Shown piece after piece: positions 33,950 to 43,984 of a stretch of 64,000 nucleotides of DNA. The stretch's first letter is position 1, and every line of letters starts with the position of its first letter. The notes beneath the pieces were generated by a model. It searched no databases. It was not told the origin of the DNA and worked only from the letters and a program-made list of their open reading frames with translations. The stretch is from Takakia lepidozioides (Eukaryota; Streptophyta; Takakiopsida; Takakiales; Takakiaceae). The position numbers were made by a program, and so were the translations under genes. Location: positions 12,958,001 to 13,022,000 of the forward strand of contig CM060731.1 in the NCBI GenBank assembly GCA_030704615.1. The letters run 5' to 3'.

Positions 33950-35830
33950 TCAAGATGGGTACAATTGTCTCTTTGCTGCATTCTGCCATTCAGGTAGGTT
34001 TGCGACATGACGCTTTCTACCGCGCGCCTCCATAAAATCTTTCCATCTCACAAGGGAGTTGGTTGCTCCATCATCAACCTCAGTGAAAGTGGGGTCTTCT
34101 TGGGGATGACGAATACCCTCGTCCATGCTGCACGTCAAGTCACAAATTTTCCTTTTGGTTGCTCTAACCATAGCAAGGAGATGTTGATGCAAGACCCTAT
34201 TATATCTTGTCATGTCTAGAACCCGAGCTCGAACTCATTGGATATTAATGACAGTAATTCCAGTCCTGGACTTTTCTGGGCGGAATTTGGTGATGCGTTT
34301 TGGGTAGGACGCATGGGTGCTTTGGAAGGCATGTCAGCTGGTGATTGAGGTGGTGCAAACAAGCTATGAAGGCCACCTCTACTGCTCCCGGTGCCACACC
34401 TAAATATCTGTTGGGTTGCTTGAGAAATTGGCACAATGATGACAAGGCAGTAACTATGCATACAGAGGTCACATGCAGCATCTTCCTCTATCACCAGCTC
34501 GGCTTGTCACTTCCCGTGCAATGTACCCAGCTCTTCTTAGAGTTTCAAACAAGATGGAGCATGGCTCCACAGGGCCCTACTTCCAAGCGTAAAAAGACAG
34601 ATCCCACCTTCTTCTCATTGGTTCCGAAGGTGGCGTCGCATGCGACAATTTGGTGATGGCCAAATTTCAACATTTGATCTTGCTGCCACACTGTCTGTAT
34701 GCCAAGAACGAATGGAAGATCAAGTTTGATGTCACTAGATGTCCAAGCCTTGTGGTTCTTTTCTTCTTGGTAGTAGAAAACACTAGCCATATTTTCATGC
34801 ACCCACATGCGGACACTCTGTGCATCATTTGGGTGTTTTTTGAATGTCTCTTCATCGCATAGCTTCGCAATATTCCGTATGTCATGGGAGAGGAGAAAAA
34901 TGTCACGGCTGACGTCCAGCCCTTGCTCCATCAACTCCTTCACTCGCATGGTGTGCTTGGCCATTATCTTGTTTATGCTCAGCCCAAGACGCAAATTGTG
35001 CAAAATCCATGATTTCATGTCATCGCTAAGATGGGGAGCCATTGCACATCGGTTCAAGTGACATGAAGGTCCGTGGCATATCTGACCTCTTCCATTTACA
35101 TGTTGTTTCTCATAATAAAAGTATCTCTGCCATAGCAGGGTCCAGGTAGCATTGCTTGACAGCAAATCGGCACATGCATCCTCTTTTGATGCCTTCTTCT
35201 GTTTTGTTGTTTGTAGTCCTTTTTGTTTAGTTTTTTTCCTGTGGATGCTGGCCCCACTATAGACTTTCTCCCCCTTTTCTTTGGTGGACCTGCACACCAT
35301 TTCTTTGCACGCATAGCCTCTGTTACCTCCACAGTGTTCAGGGTATTGTCTTGTGGGCCATAGGCGCAGTGATACCTACGCCAAAAACATGAGTGGCCTT
35401 TTAGAACCGCTCTTATGAAAGCATAAGTGCATGGCTAGTGGGATTGTACAAAACTTGTGTAGTGGCAGCATTCATTTCATTTTTCATGAATCATGGCATG
35501 CTCAAGTTGAATTCATACCTTGTAATGTTCATGGCACTATTGATGTGTGGTGCCGGGAGAATCCCAGCAGAGGTGCCTTTCTGTCGATGAGTGCGGAACG
35601 TGCATGGGGCTTCCTTCTGGGAGGACTCACCAGCAATGAAGTCCGCCACCCGATTCCAAGGGATATATGCAATTTCAATTGTGTCCTCATCAGGTATCTG
35701 TCCGTGCAATTGGGACCTCCATTGCAAGTCATGGTGTGTGAAAGTACCTGTCTTTGGTGTCTGTAGCTGACTTTGCAGATTAGAAAGAAGGTGGGGCAAA
35801 ATCTTGCCATGTTCAACCTCTTCAGCCATG
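33950..35830 (-). pseudogene. MULE transposase gene, truncated after first catalytic Asp
   Basis: Read on the minus strand. An N-terminal part at 35,829-35,491 contains EIAYIPWNRVADFIAGE. The main part, 35,300-34,545, has a lysine-rich start, then LSHDIRNIAKLCDEETFKKH and LPFVLGIQTVWQQDQMLKFG, and ACDATFGTNEKKV, the first catalytic Asp in the MULE 'DxTFGTN' block. The frame then leaves the family: the second Asp and the Glu are not found. C-terminal-looking remnants continue (34,494-34,216; VRATKRKICDLTCSM at ~34,165). Reads inward from end E4, as expected for a MULE. It cannot catalyse transposition. Confidence 0.8.
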
Positions 35831-36420
35831 CTTACAGAAATAAGACGCTTCTGAGTTTGCTGATGTCTTCTTTCGCTGCCGTATCCTCACACGCGTCTTT
35901 TTGCATTCATATTCTGGGCATGTATAATGGAATGCTGTCAATTCATGTGGGCAAACTAGAAATGCATGGAGAGAACTGCTCTACTAGGAAATGCACGACG
36001 AGGGTAGCAAAACCCTCCATTGGGGTGGCAGTGTATGTGACGACGTGGCATATATCCCAATGTCCATTCTCTTTCTTAGATTTGCCATTTCAAAATTTGA
36101 AAAGATGTCAGAACGAATTTGAATTGAGGGCATGATGTATGTTTGGGGATACCATGTATGCAATGGACGCAAGCATGTGGCATGGGGAGGATGAAGGCAT
36201 GCAGGGGGGATGGGGGACGATGCCATGCATGAGGTGAAGATGGGAGGCGGGATGGGGATGAGAGGACATGTGTCATGTCCTGGTAGAGGGTACATGAGGC
36301 GCGGGAGGGGCTGCCGCGCGGTGCGCGGGGTGGGCGGGGGGTGGCGGGGGGTCCACGCTGGCTGAACCGGCTCCCTCGCATTGAACTCCAGGGCCCCATC
36401 TATTACTTGGCAAACTTTAC

Positions 36421-37110
36421 ACAGTCCAGAATCCGAAACATGAACCTAGACTTGGGCAGTCTGAAAGTGCACGTCAGATTTGCCCAATTCTCCCTATTCC
36501 TGGCAGACATGCACAGGTTTCCAGGCAGTATAAATTCGGACAGCACCATTTCAGAGCCTGGACAGAGCCGGGACCGGAGGAGCAATAACTTCAAAGGTAG
36601 AAATGTTTTTGAAATGTTTTTAGTCCGATTTTGGAGCTGCCTGGAAGGGCTTCATTTCGACACCCCCAATTTATCACTACATCAGAACTTGCGGGCAGGA
36701 GAAATCTGGGAAGGTCAGATATTAGGTCAGGCATCTAATTACAATGAACAAAGTCTTATCCTGTCTAGATCCAGCTGACCAGTACAATGGTTTTTTTGCG
36801 CGCTCTACGACCCGGGTTCAGACATGAAATCTGCGGTTGATCCCAATGCTTTTATTTTGAGTGGTCGGAGGTAGAGTGAATTTCAAACCCTTGGCTTTAC
36901 AGTCAATGAACATCCAATTTTCTGGGAGAGAGAGAACTATTTAGTGAGCCAGGATCTTGGCGATAGTGTTGAAACGGGTTCAGGCGTTAAACAATCTAAG
37001 TATGAGATCGAGATTGACATGTAAAAGCACCCCCCTTACTTAGATCACTGGTCTATACCCATCTGAAGGTAGTTCATGTACACATTCGTGTAGCTAATGT
37101 TATATCTCAG
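36421..37110. other. Intergenic between MULE and P450 gene 2
   Basis: 36,421-36,800 carries no recognisable gene. From about 36,910 the sequence is homologous to the 3' flank of P450 gene 1, confirming a shared duplicated 3' region. The original last codons of gene 2 (PLHLY and stop) sit stranded at about 37,110-37,124. Confidence 0.6.
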
Positions 37111-37126
37111 TACAAATGGAGGGGTA

Positions 37127-37637
37127 AGGTAGAAACACACAAATATGAGCAGGTCTCAAAATGGACCCCTATTTTTGGGGTGTAAAGTGGTCCCCCCTGC
37201 CCTTAAATGGCGACCTGATTTAGGTTCCTTCATGGGCATTGTGGGCCCCATGGTGCTTTGTTAGATGAACAAAAACGTACTGAATACTGTGACCAGCGTG
37301 TTTGCCAAATGGAGAGCTTTTACAGGATGCCTTTTACTCTTGTGGGCCGAGCTGTTGAGTGAGTTATTGGGCCATTTCAAGTGCATATCAGGTCAAATGT
37401 AGGCTTCATATTAGATAATATTTCAGCGAGTTATGGTACCCTCTATAGCTAGGCATAGCATTTTTGTGCCCTGCCACTTTGACAATATATATCAATTAGC
37501 CACTTCGTCCAAAATTCATGCAATTCAAACCACAAGCTGTTTGTTCAATTGCTCATCCAGTCATATAATTTTTCCCCTTACTGCACCAATTGTACGGGCA
37601 TATCTGCTGAAGCGCTCACATTTGGGTGTAACTACCT
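37127..37637. mobile_element. 511 bp MITE with ~24 bp terminal inverted repeats and TA target duplication
   Basis: The left end AGGTAGAAACACACAAAT and the right end (complement AGGTAGTTACACCCAAAT) are inverted repeats over about 24 bp. The element is flanked by TA at 37,125-37,126 and 37,638-37,639. Removing it and one TA restores a run colinear with P450 gene 1 (gggg-TA-gacgagg versus gggg-CA-gacgagg). There is no coding capacity. A TA duplication fits Tc1/mariner-like MITEs. Confidence 0.88.
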
Positions 37638-39374
37638 TAGACGAGGAGTTGCTACCACCTTCAGCTGCGTAGCCATAGGCATCGTCATCCCTTGTCCCTC
37701 TGTCATATCTATATCACTGCTCCCAGCCGGCAGAGACCAGTCAAAAGCCTGTAGCAATCGCGAGAGAGCTAACGTGACCATGCACTGCCCCAATGCCGAA
37801 CCAGGGCACCCTCGCCTGCCCTGACCGAATGGGAAAAATCGAAACTCTGCGTCTCTCAAATCCACACTTTTGCTGCCATCGATCCACCTCTCCGGGAGAA
37901 ATTCCTCGGCCCTCTCAAAGACTGCTGGGTTTCGGCCCAAGCCAAACACATTGATCAACACAGTGGTGTGCTTGGGTATATCGTAGCCAGCGATCTTGCA
38001 GGCCTCCATTGACATGCGGGGAATCAAGAAAGCACCAACTGGATGCAGGCGGAAGGTCTCTTTCAGCACTGCCTTGAGGTACTGGAACTGATGTATATCG
38101 GATTCGTCAACTACGCGCTCCCGCCCACAACAGTGATCAATTTCGTCTTGCACTTTACGCTGCACTTCTGGATGTCTCACAAGCTCCGCCAGCGTCCACT
38201 CCATAGTCACCGCCGAGGTGTCGGTGGCTGCAGCAATTATGTCCTGTTGGAGTTGCAAGAATGAAACGTTAACAACATTGGCAACTACCACACGAACCCA
38301 AAATATGTGATATGACTACCTATCTATGGGAAGAAGTCATGCTTTGCCAAATTCACGACTAACGTAAATGATGTCTTCCAAATTGCACTGGTTCCGATTA
38401 CAAGCCTCGTGAGTTGCACGTGAAGGGGTGATGGTTCATACGAAAAGCAAAGCCTGAGTTGTAGCGTCGCTTAAGTGCGGCTCTCCATTCTCCCCAGGCA
38501 GGGATAAGAGCACGTCCACGAAGTCATGACAATCCTCAGTCTCCTTCCTACCCTTCTGGCGGTGGTCTCGAAAGACTGCGCCAAGCCCTTTCGTCATCTT
38601 CTTTTGTAATTGTTTCATTCGGCGCACGAAGCCTTGACAGTCCAAGGGTCGTAACAAGGGAACGTAATCCCCTATGTTAAATACGCCCAGAAGGAAAAAC
38701 GCTTCATGCAGCAACTCCATGAAGGCTGCAGTTTCCTCCATTGGCTGTGAGCCCTCCCCAAAGTACCTCACGCCAAACAGCATCCGTGTTGTGATATTCG
38801 TTACATAAATTTCAAAATTCTCCCTCATTACTATTCCATCCCCCTGCTTGCAAGCCTGGAAGACCGTCTGGACCATGTATTGAGCTTCTTCAGACCTCTC
38901 TTTCCGGTAGCGCTCAATACGGTTGGGTGCGAGCAACTCCTGGACACAAATTTTTCGCATATTACGCCAGTGGGCGCCATATGGGCTCAAAGCCATGCCC
39001 GCACCATTGCCGCCAATGTACTCAGATTGTGCCATGTTTGGTCTTGAACAGAATATATGGTCTTGATCTTTGAGAAACTCTCTAGCAATTTCAGGACAAC
39101 TGGTAACAGCTGTGGGCACAGAACCAAGACGAAGGAAGACGAGAGGTCCATATTGTTTGGTGAACTCCACCATGCGTCGGTGGGGGTACTCACCCATCTG
39201 AAGTAAGTTCCCCAGTACAGGCCATGGTCGAGGCCCCGGGGGAAGCTTTAGAGATCTCCGTAAGAAACGACGTAAAACCACTACAACCAGCAAAGTCGCT
39301 AGCACTGACTGCAGAGGTGCGACCCACTCCCTCGAAACGCTGAGTCCTGCAAACTGAAAGAGAGAAGAACCCAT
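37632..39374 (-). CDS. Cytochrome P450 monooxygenase, CYP71-clan (gene copy 2, C-terminus altered by MITE)
   Basis: complement(join(37632..38243,38442..39374)), 514 aa, with one phase-0 intron of 198 bp at the same place as copy 1. It has an N-terminal membrane anchor, the hinge LPPGPRPWPVLGN, I-helix AAATDTS, KETFR, PERW and the heme loop PFGQGRRGCPG with Cys457. Close to copy 1 throughout, with most changes in exon 1 (for example around the B-C region and residues ~190-225), where substrate contacts usually lie. The final PLHLY of copy 1 is replaced by a single Arg and a TAG; both come from the MITE terminal repeat. Because the lost residues lie well past the heme loop, the enzyme may still fold. 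It is ER-anchored; the substrate is unknown. Confidence 0.93.
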
Positions 39375-39472
39375 GTCCAGCTGGTTTGCACCACCTTTTT
39401 TGGAGAGAGAGAGAGAGAGAGACAGAAAGATTTACAGAGCGAGCGTGCGAGAGCGAGAGAGAGAGAGAGAGA

Positions 39473-39478
39473 TATATA
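39473..39478 (-). promoter_or_regulatory. TATA box of P450 gene 2
   Basis: TATATA lies about 100 bp upstream of the ATG, positionally equivalent to the box of gene 1. A GA/TC microsatellite (about 39,406-39,470) lies between it and the start, where gene 1 has different sequence, so the 5' UTR differs. Confidence 0.5.
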
Positions 39479-39489
39479 GAGGTCACAGA

Positions 39490-41090
39490 CAGGTGAACAC
39501 TCACTGCTCTGTTACCTTTTATTATTACTTGTACACTCACAGGATTGCGCAGGAGCAGTCTGCTCAGCAGATACTTACTCTCCAGCTGGTAGCTGATCTG
39601 CATTCACTGAACCTCAAGTGTTTCAGGATGCTACCCCCCTTCAGGGAGGCAGTTGTATCCTGATTGTAGCCAATGAACCTAATAAGTGTTTCTGTCAATA
39701 CTTATTAGGTGCCCCCTTCAATGGCACCTTCTCATCTGTACCCAATCTGCACTTCTCACCTGTGAGGAATGTAATTTCATAAATGTATTTGCAATGGAAA
39801 ATAAGACACACAGGTATATATATATATATAGAAAAAGAGGATAGAGGTTTAAATTTATATATATATATATGTATAATTAGTTTTGAAATAACCCATTATA
39901 ATTATGCTTTTCATTCCTTGATGGGCGATAATTGTGGGGCCCTTTTGTGGGCTTTAGCAGCTTTTCCGCTCTGTTATTCAAATGGGTAGGTCAGGAAAAT
40001 AAATTCTAAGAACAACTGTAGTGATTACTGGTACCCGTGGGCAGGGATAAGATTCCCTGCCGAGCATAGCAAGCCTTCAAAATTCAGTGGCTACGATCTC
40101 AACTGCAATGCTGTACAACTTCATCCCTCCAGTGGCACGACATGGTAGCCATCAAAGTTGCTGTGACGTATGCATTACATGGCATGATACCAGTGACAAT
40201 AACTCATAGTGTATGACGAGCAGATCCACATTTTTTTCGTAGAAGTCCTGTGTAGAAGTTCTAACTTTGTTGTTTATTGCTGTGAAACCAGGGGTTGCAA
40301 AATTATTGAGGTGAAGAAAGCAATGCCAAAAATTTTCAGTATCAGCTCGGACAAATTGCTCAATAAAGTTGGTGAGTGCCGTTCAATCATCCTGATAAGG
40401 TGCTGCATACTTGAAAGCTTTCAAATGGAATGTTATATGCTGGCTTTTTGGAAGGGCTTCTTGATTTCGTTGATCAGTGTGTGGGTTCTCTCGCCCTGAA
40501 GAGGGTGGGAATGAATATGTGATCAGCCCTTTTAAAATTTGCAGCTGTTAGTATATCAGTAGTTGCATAGTCAGGGCTACCTAAATTGCACTTGTGGGGA
40601 TGAGAGAGCACTAAGAAGGAGGTGGGATCTGTAGGGACAATATGTCACAGACACGAGGAGGCAGCAATAACATGATGTGCTGGAAGACCTCACCTGGGAG
40701 CTTGCCCCATAACCCATCCACCGGAGCTTGATCCATTATCTGAAGATGAGGCGAATTGGAGTGAAATGTCTCAAAATAACCTTACATGGGTACCATACAG
40801 TTTCTTGTTACCATTCTGTCTTTATGTGATTGACAGGACTTCTGTATGTAGGGAAGATCAATCCAGAACTCCTGCGGTACCTGTAAAATTACAAATGCAC
40901 AAATTTATAGTAACAATAGTAACAATAAAGTGATCAACATATAGTGTTGCAGTAAAGCCGACGATGCACTCAGGGCAAGGAATTATGACACTGGTCCACA
41001 ACACGTTACCGTGCACTCTTATGTTCACTCTTTATTCGTGTAACTAGTAACAAGACAATCTGACTCGAAGTATACTGAAACTAAAATGCC
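39490..41090. other. Intergenic, nothing recognised
   Basis: Contains two TA microsatellites (about 39,814-39,830 and 39,855-39,872). No coding or RNA gene was recognised on either strand, including in the open frame at 40,209-40,499, which shows no family features. Confidence 0.4.
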
Positions 41091-41101
41091 TCTACTTATT
41101 T

Positions 41102-42322
41102 TTGTTACAATTTCCTTCGCATAAGTACTGTGAACCAGCAAACATACAAGTCAGAGAGCGCACTCTGTCTAGACTGCCTCCTCGTGTGGTTGGTAGATGC
41201 AGCATGGTGTGCAAGAGATGGAACACACTCATCGGAGCGACAGCAAAGACATTCCATCAGATGAGTAGGAAGAATTTCAAAAAAATATCAATCAATGTCG
41301 TCACACGCAATGCTTTCCATACCACCTATGTTGTATCACAAGACTGGACCATGTTGGACTTTGAGACAGGGGAACCGCACACTCTCACGGATACGTTCCT
41401 AGAGAGCCTTGAGGGCATGCAAGGCTTTCGCGAGCGGAGGACAGTAGCTGCTGGGGGCAGTCTCATATGTGTGCTATATATGGGGTCGCCAGCCGGTCAA
41501 GGCAGTGTCATGGTAGTTTGCAATCCTGTTGCCAAGACAATGAGAAAACTCCCACCCTTAAATGTTTACAGCTGCTATGGCCAAGTCAATCCAGCTGTGG
41601 TAATTGTGGTGGATAACAAAACCCGGACCTACAAGATATTTGTCATAAATGATTTCAACAAGCACCAACCTGCCTTGCCTCGACTGCATGTGTATGACTC
41701 AGCCACTCGCATGTGGCGCAGCCGATGCAATCCACCAGAACATACCACTAAGCATTCTAGCCACAATATGAGACGCCTTGTCAACAAGGTTGAGCCGATG
41801 TACTTGCAACCCCCTCTCCCCGTTTCGAGATTTATCCCTGGCTGCCACCATGAAGACGACGAGCCACAACTAGTTGAGGAATTTGGAGATTCCCAGGCAT
41901 GCGCACACCCACCTCGTTCCACTTGTCCTCCTGAATGTTGTATGCTACAAGCAAGTGGCCCATGTCATTCCCCAAATAAAATAGAGTGTAGAGCAATCCT
42001 CCATAACTGATGGTTGAGCTCGATGAAATACAGTCTGGTCGATGTAGATGCTGAAAATGATGGGCCTTGGAGTACAGTGAACCGCAACATAGGGTGCAAC
42101 CCAAAAATTGTTGCAGTCGGCAATAAGAGGAGCGTTTACATCAGGATATCACCTATGGATCCAATTTGGTATGATGTGGAATTTTCAAAAGGTAGCTGGG
42201 GCATGGTGGAGTGGGGCTACCCGCGGTCGGAGGAACCATGGCCCCCAAACTGGTTACTAACCAGACGCCAAAGAGGGTGGTATGGAAGTCAAATGAGCCT
42301 CAGCTTCAGTACTCTTCTGTGA
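41102..42322 (+). pseudogene. F-box/beta-propeller protein gene broken by an internal micro-inversion
   Basis: The plus-strand frame opens in an F-box (TLSRLPPRVVGRCSMVCKRW, about 41,163-41,222), followed by an F-box-associated propeller region (VMVVCNPVAKTMRKLPPLNV; LPRLHVYDSATRMWR). After about 41,820 the frame loses family wording. The missing segment is found on the opposite strand at about 42,060-41,832 (SYGGLLYTLFYLGNDMGHLL then VAYNIQEDKWNEVGVRMPGN, PQLVV). Plus-strand propeller-like text resumes (NPKIVAVGNKRSVYIRISPM to WPPNWLL) and stops at 42,320. Intact relatives are SCF ubiquitin-ligase substrate adaptors. The first codons of the F-box are missing or in an upstream exon not identified. 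Confidence 0.75.
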
Positions 42323-42329
42323 ATTTGGT

Positions 42330-43370
42330 TGGCAATCCTGCATGCTTAGATGACCAAAGTTCAAATATCTTTGCAACCACATGAGTCCATTTAAGTTTCA
42401 TCAGTTTATATGATGCCAGCTGATCAAGTTTTGGTGTACTTTTGAAGCGTGGATGCATCCAGAGCTTCAATTTTTGAACCGTATGTACATTGAAGTGCTC
42501 AGAAGTTCAGGACTCATTTTTCATGCAACCATCGTCTCCAGCAACAACGTAGGTCGTTACTTGGGATTTGTTGAAGAAACTACTGTGAGCTTTAATGGTC
42601 AAGACTGGAACAACGTATCGCCTAGAGGCTCACACAGTTTTGACTTGATTCTGAAAGCTGTATCTGCCTATTGGTGGCATCTCTCTCAGCTCTTTCTCTT
42701 TTGTACAACATGTGATGGTTAGTTTAAGGAAGTAGATTCAATCCTTGCTGCTTGTTGACGTTCAGTGTAAATGCTCTCTAACACAAGTTTACTATGCTGA
42801 GCTTTAAAGTGTTTTCCTGATGAACCTCCATGAGGCATTTACTTACCGAATGTATGCTAGTACAGTGTGCAGTGTGCTAGACCTGCCTGTTGCCGATCAG
42901 CCATCAAATTTGATACAATCTGCCAAAGATGAGACTTCCCACCCCGTAAAGTCGCTGCAGCCATCAGTGGGGCCAGCCACACTGTAGTGAGGGAAGCTGA
43001 ATTCTTCTTTCCGAAAAGTTGTTGTAAGCTAAGGTCGAAGGGCCTCCCATATAGTGAGCACTAAGTCATTCATGGATCCCTTTGAAGTGGACAAGTCAAA
43101 GACGTAGAGGTGCAGAGCAGCAGGCTGGCGTTGAAATTCTTTTAATGTAGAGAGTTGAATGGGCGACTTGAGATCACAGCCAACTTATTTCTGCAGGTGC
43201 CAGCCTCGTTTTGGTTATGAGTTGGCTCTGAATGAGGACCTGGGATAAAGCAATAAGCCATTGAGAGATCATGAAGCTTAGTACGTATCAGTTCTAGCAT
43301 TCACACAGACTCTTGAAAATGACATCAGCAGCAGCATATGTGTAGGAATCATGTCGGTTGCAAGGTCCTT
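42330..43370. other. Intergenic, nothing recognised
   Basis: The open frame at 42,453-42,722 shows no family features. No RNA gene or transposon signature is seen. Confidence 0.35.
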
Positions 43371-43375
43371 AGCCA

Positions 43376-43723
43376 CTAGGTGGAAAGTGGGTCTGCGGAT
43401 ATGGCATGTCTAGAGAGTTGATAAGTTACCAGCGTATACAAGAAAGAAGAAGCTAAATACCGAAGTGCAGGCATTTGGGTTACATTGAGCAAGTCCAAGA
43501 CTTCACAACTCATACCGCTTAGGTGTGTAGTTATCAGTTCAGTGAGGCATATTGTGACATTTCTTGGATATTTTCTACCCTTAGTCCAAACTCCACACTT
43601 GACGGCAAATGTAATGATCATGTAGAGGTGACCAACGGTGGGCTTTGACATGACAGCTACATGAATGTTTTTCCTATGTACACGTTCTCCAACAACCCTC
43701 TTAGCTGGAATTGCCGCTTCCAT
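43376..43723 (-). CDS. Hypothetical protein frame, head-to-head with COA5
   Basis: A 115-codon frame starting MEAAIPAKRVVGERVHRKNI. The first ~25 residues look like a real N-terminus, basic and without low complexity. I do not recognise a domain, and the rest may be intron read-through. It faces away from COA5 with 261 bp between start codons, so a bidirectional promoter is conceivable. It may be chance. Confidence 0.25.
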   Translation of the reverse strand: MEAAIPAKRVVGERVHRKNIHVAVMSKPTVGHLYMIITFAVKCGVWTKGRKYPRNVTICLTELITTHLSGMSCEVLDLLNVTQMPALRYLASSFLYTLVTYQLSRHAISADPLST

Positions 43724-43891
43724 TTACTTCATCTCCTCTTCTGTAAAGCACTGTCCCCGCCCTACACTGAACCCAGCACGCCAACGGAATACAGCGGTAT
43801 ACAGGAATTTTAGAAGAAATATTCCCAAAGGATACTAGAATTGATTGAAATATTCGTTACGGACGGAAGGCATCAATGTTCCCAACTCAGG

Positions 43892-43979
43892 GTAGTGGAG
43901 GGGAGGGGAGGGGAGGGGAGGGGTGGGGTGCGGTGAGGTGGGGAGGGACGGGAGGGGGCGAGGGGAGGGGAGGGGAGAT
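43892..43979 (+). promoter_or_regulatory. G-rich (GGGGA)n tract in the COA5 5' region
   Basis: About 88 bp composed almost wholly of GGGGA-type units ends a few bases before the COA5 start codon. It contains many runs of three to five guanines, enough for several G-quadruplexes on the coding strand and possibly in the 5' UTR. Confidence 0.7.
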
Positions 43980-43984
43980 CAGCG

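Larger units (their letters stand above)
28601..36411. mobile_element. Mutator-like (MULE) element with ~420 bp terminal inverted repeats, ULP protease and transposase genes
   Basis: The left end, 28,601-29,022 (E3, starting GCCAAGTAATAGAT), and the right end, 35,990-36,411 (E4), are long inverted repeats. Beyond the GC-rich outer part they share subterminal blocks such as 'gggatatatgccacgtcgtc' in inverted orientation. Between them lie a plus-strand ULP1-like protease gene (29.2-32.2 kb), a minisatellite (32.9-33.3 kb) and a minus-strand MULE transposase gene (35.8-33.9 kb); the two genes converge. The immediate flanks (CTGTATGTG left, AAACTTTAC right) do not match, so the element has recombined since insertion. 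Both genes carry stops or deletions. It is non-autonomous now. Confidence 0.8.
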
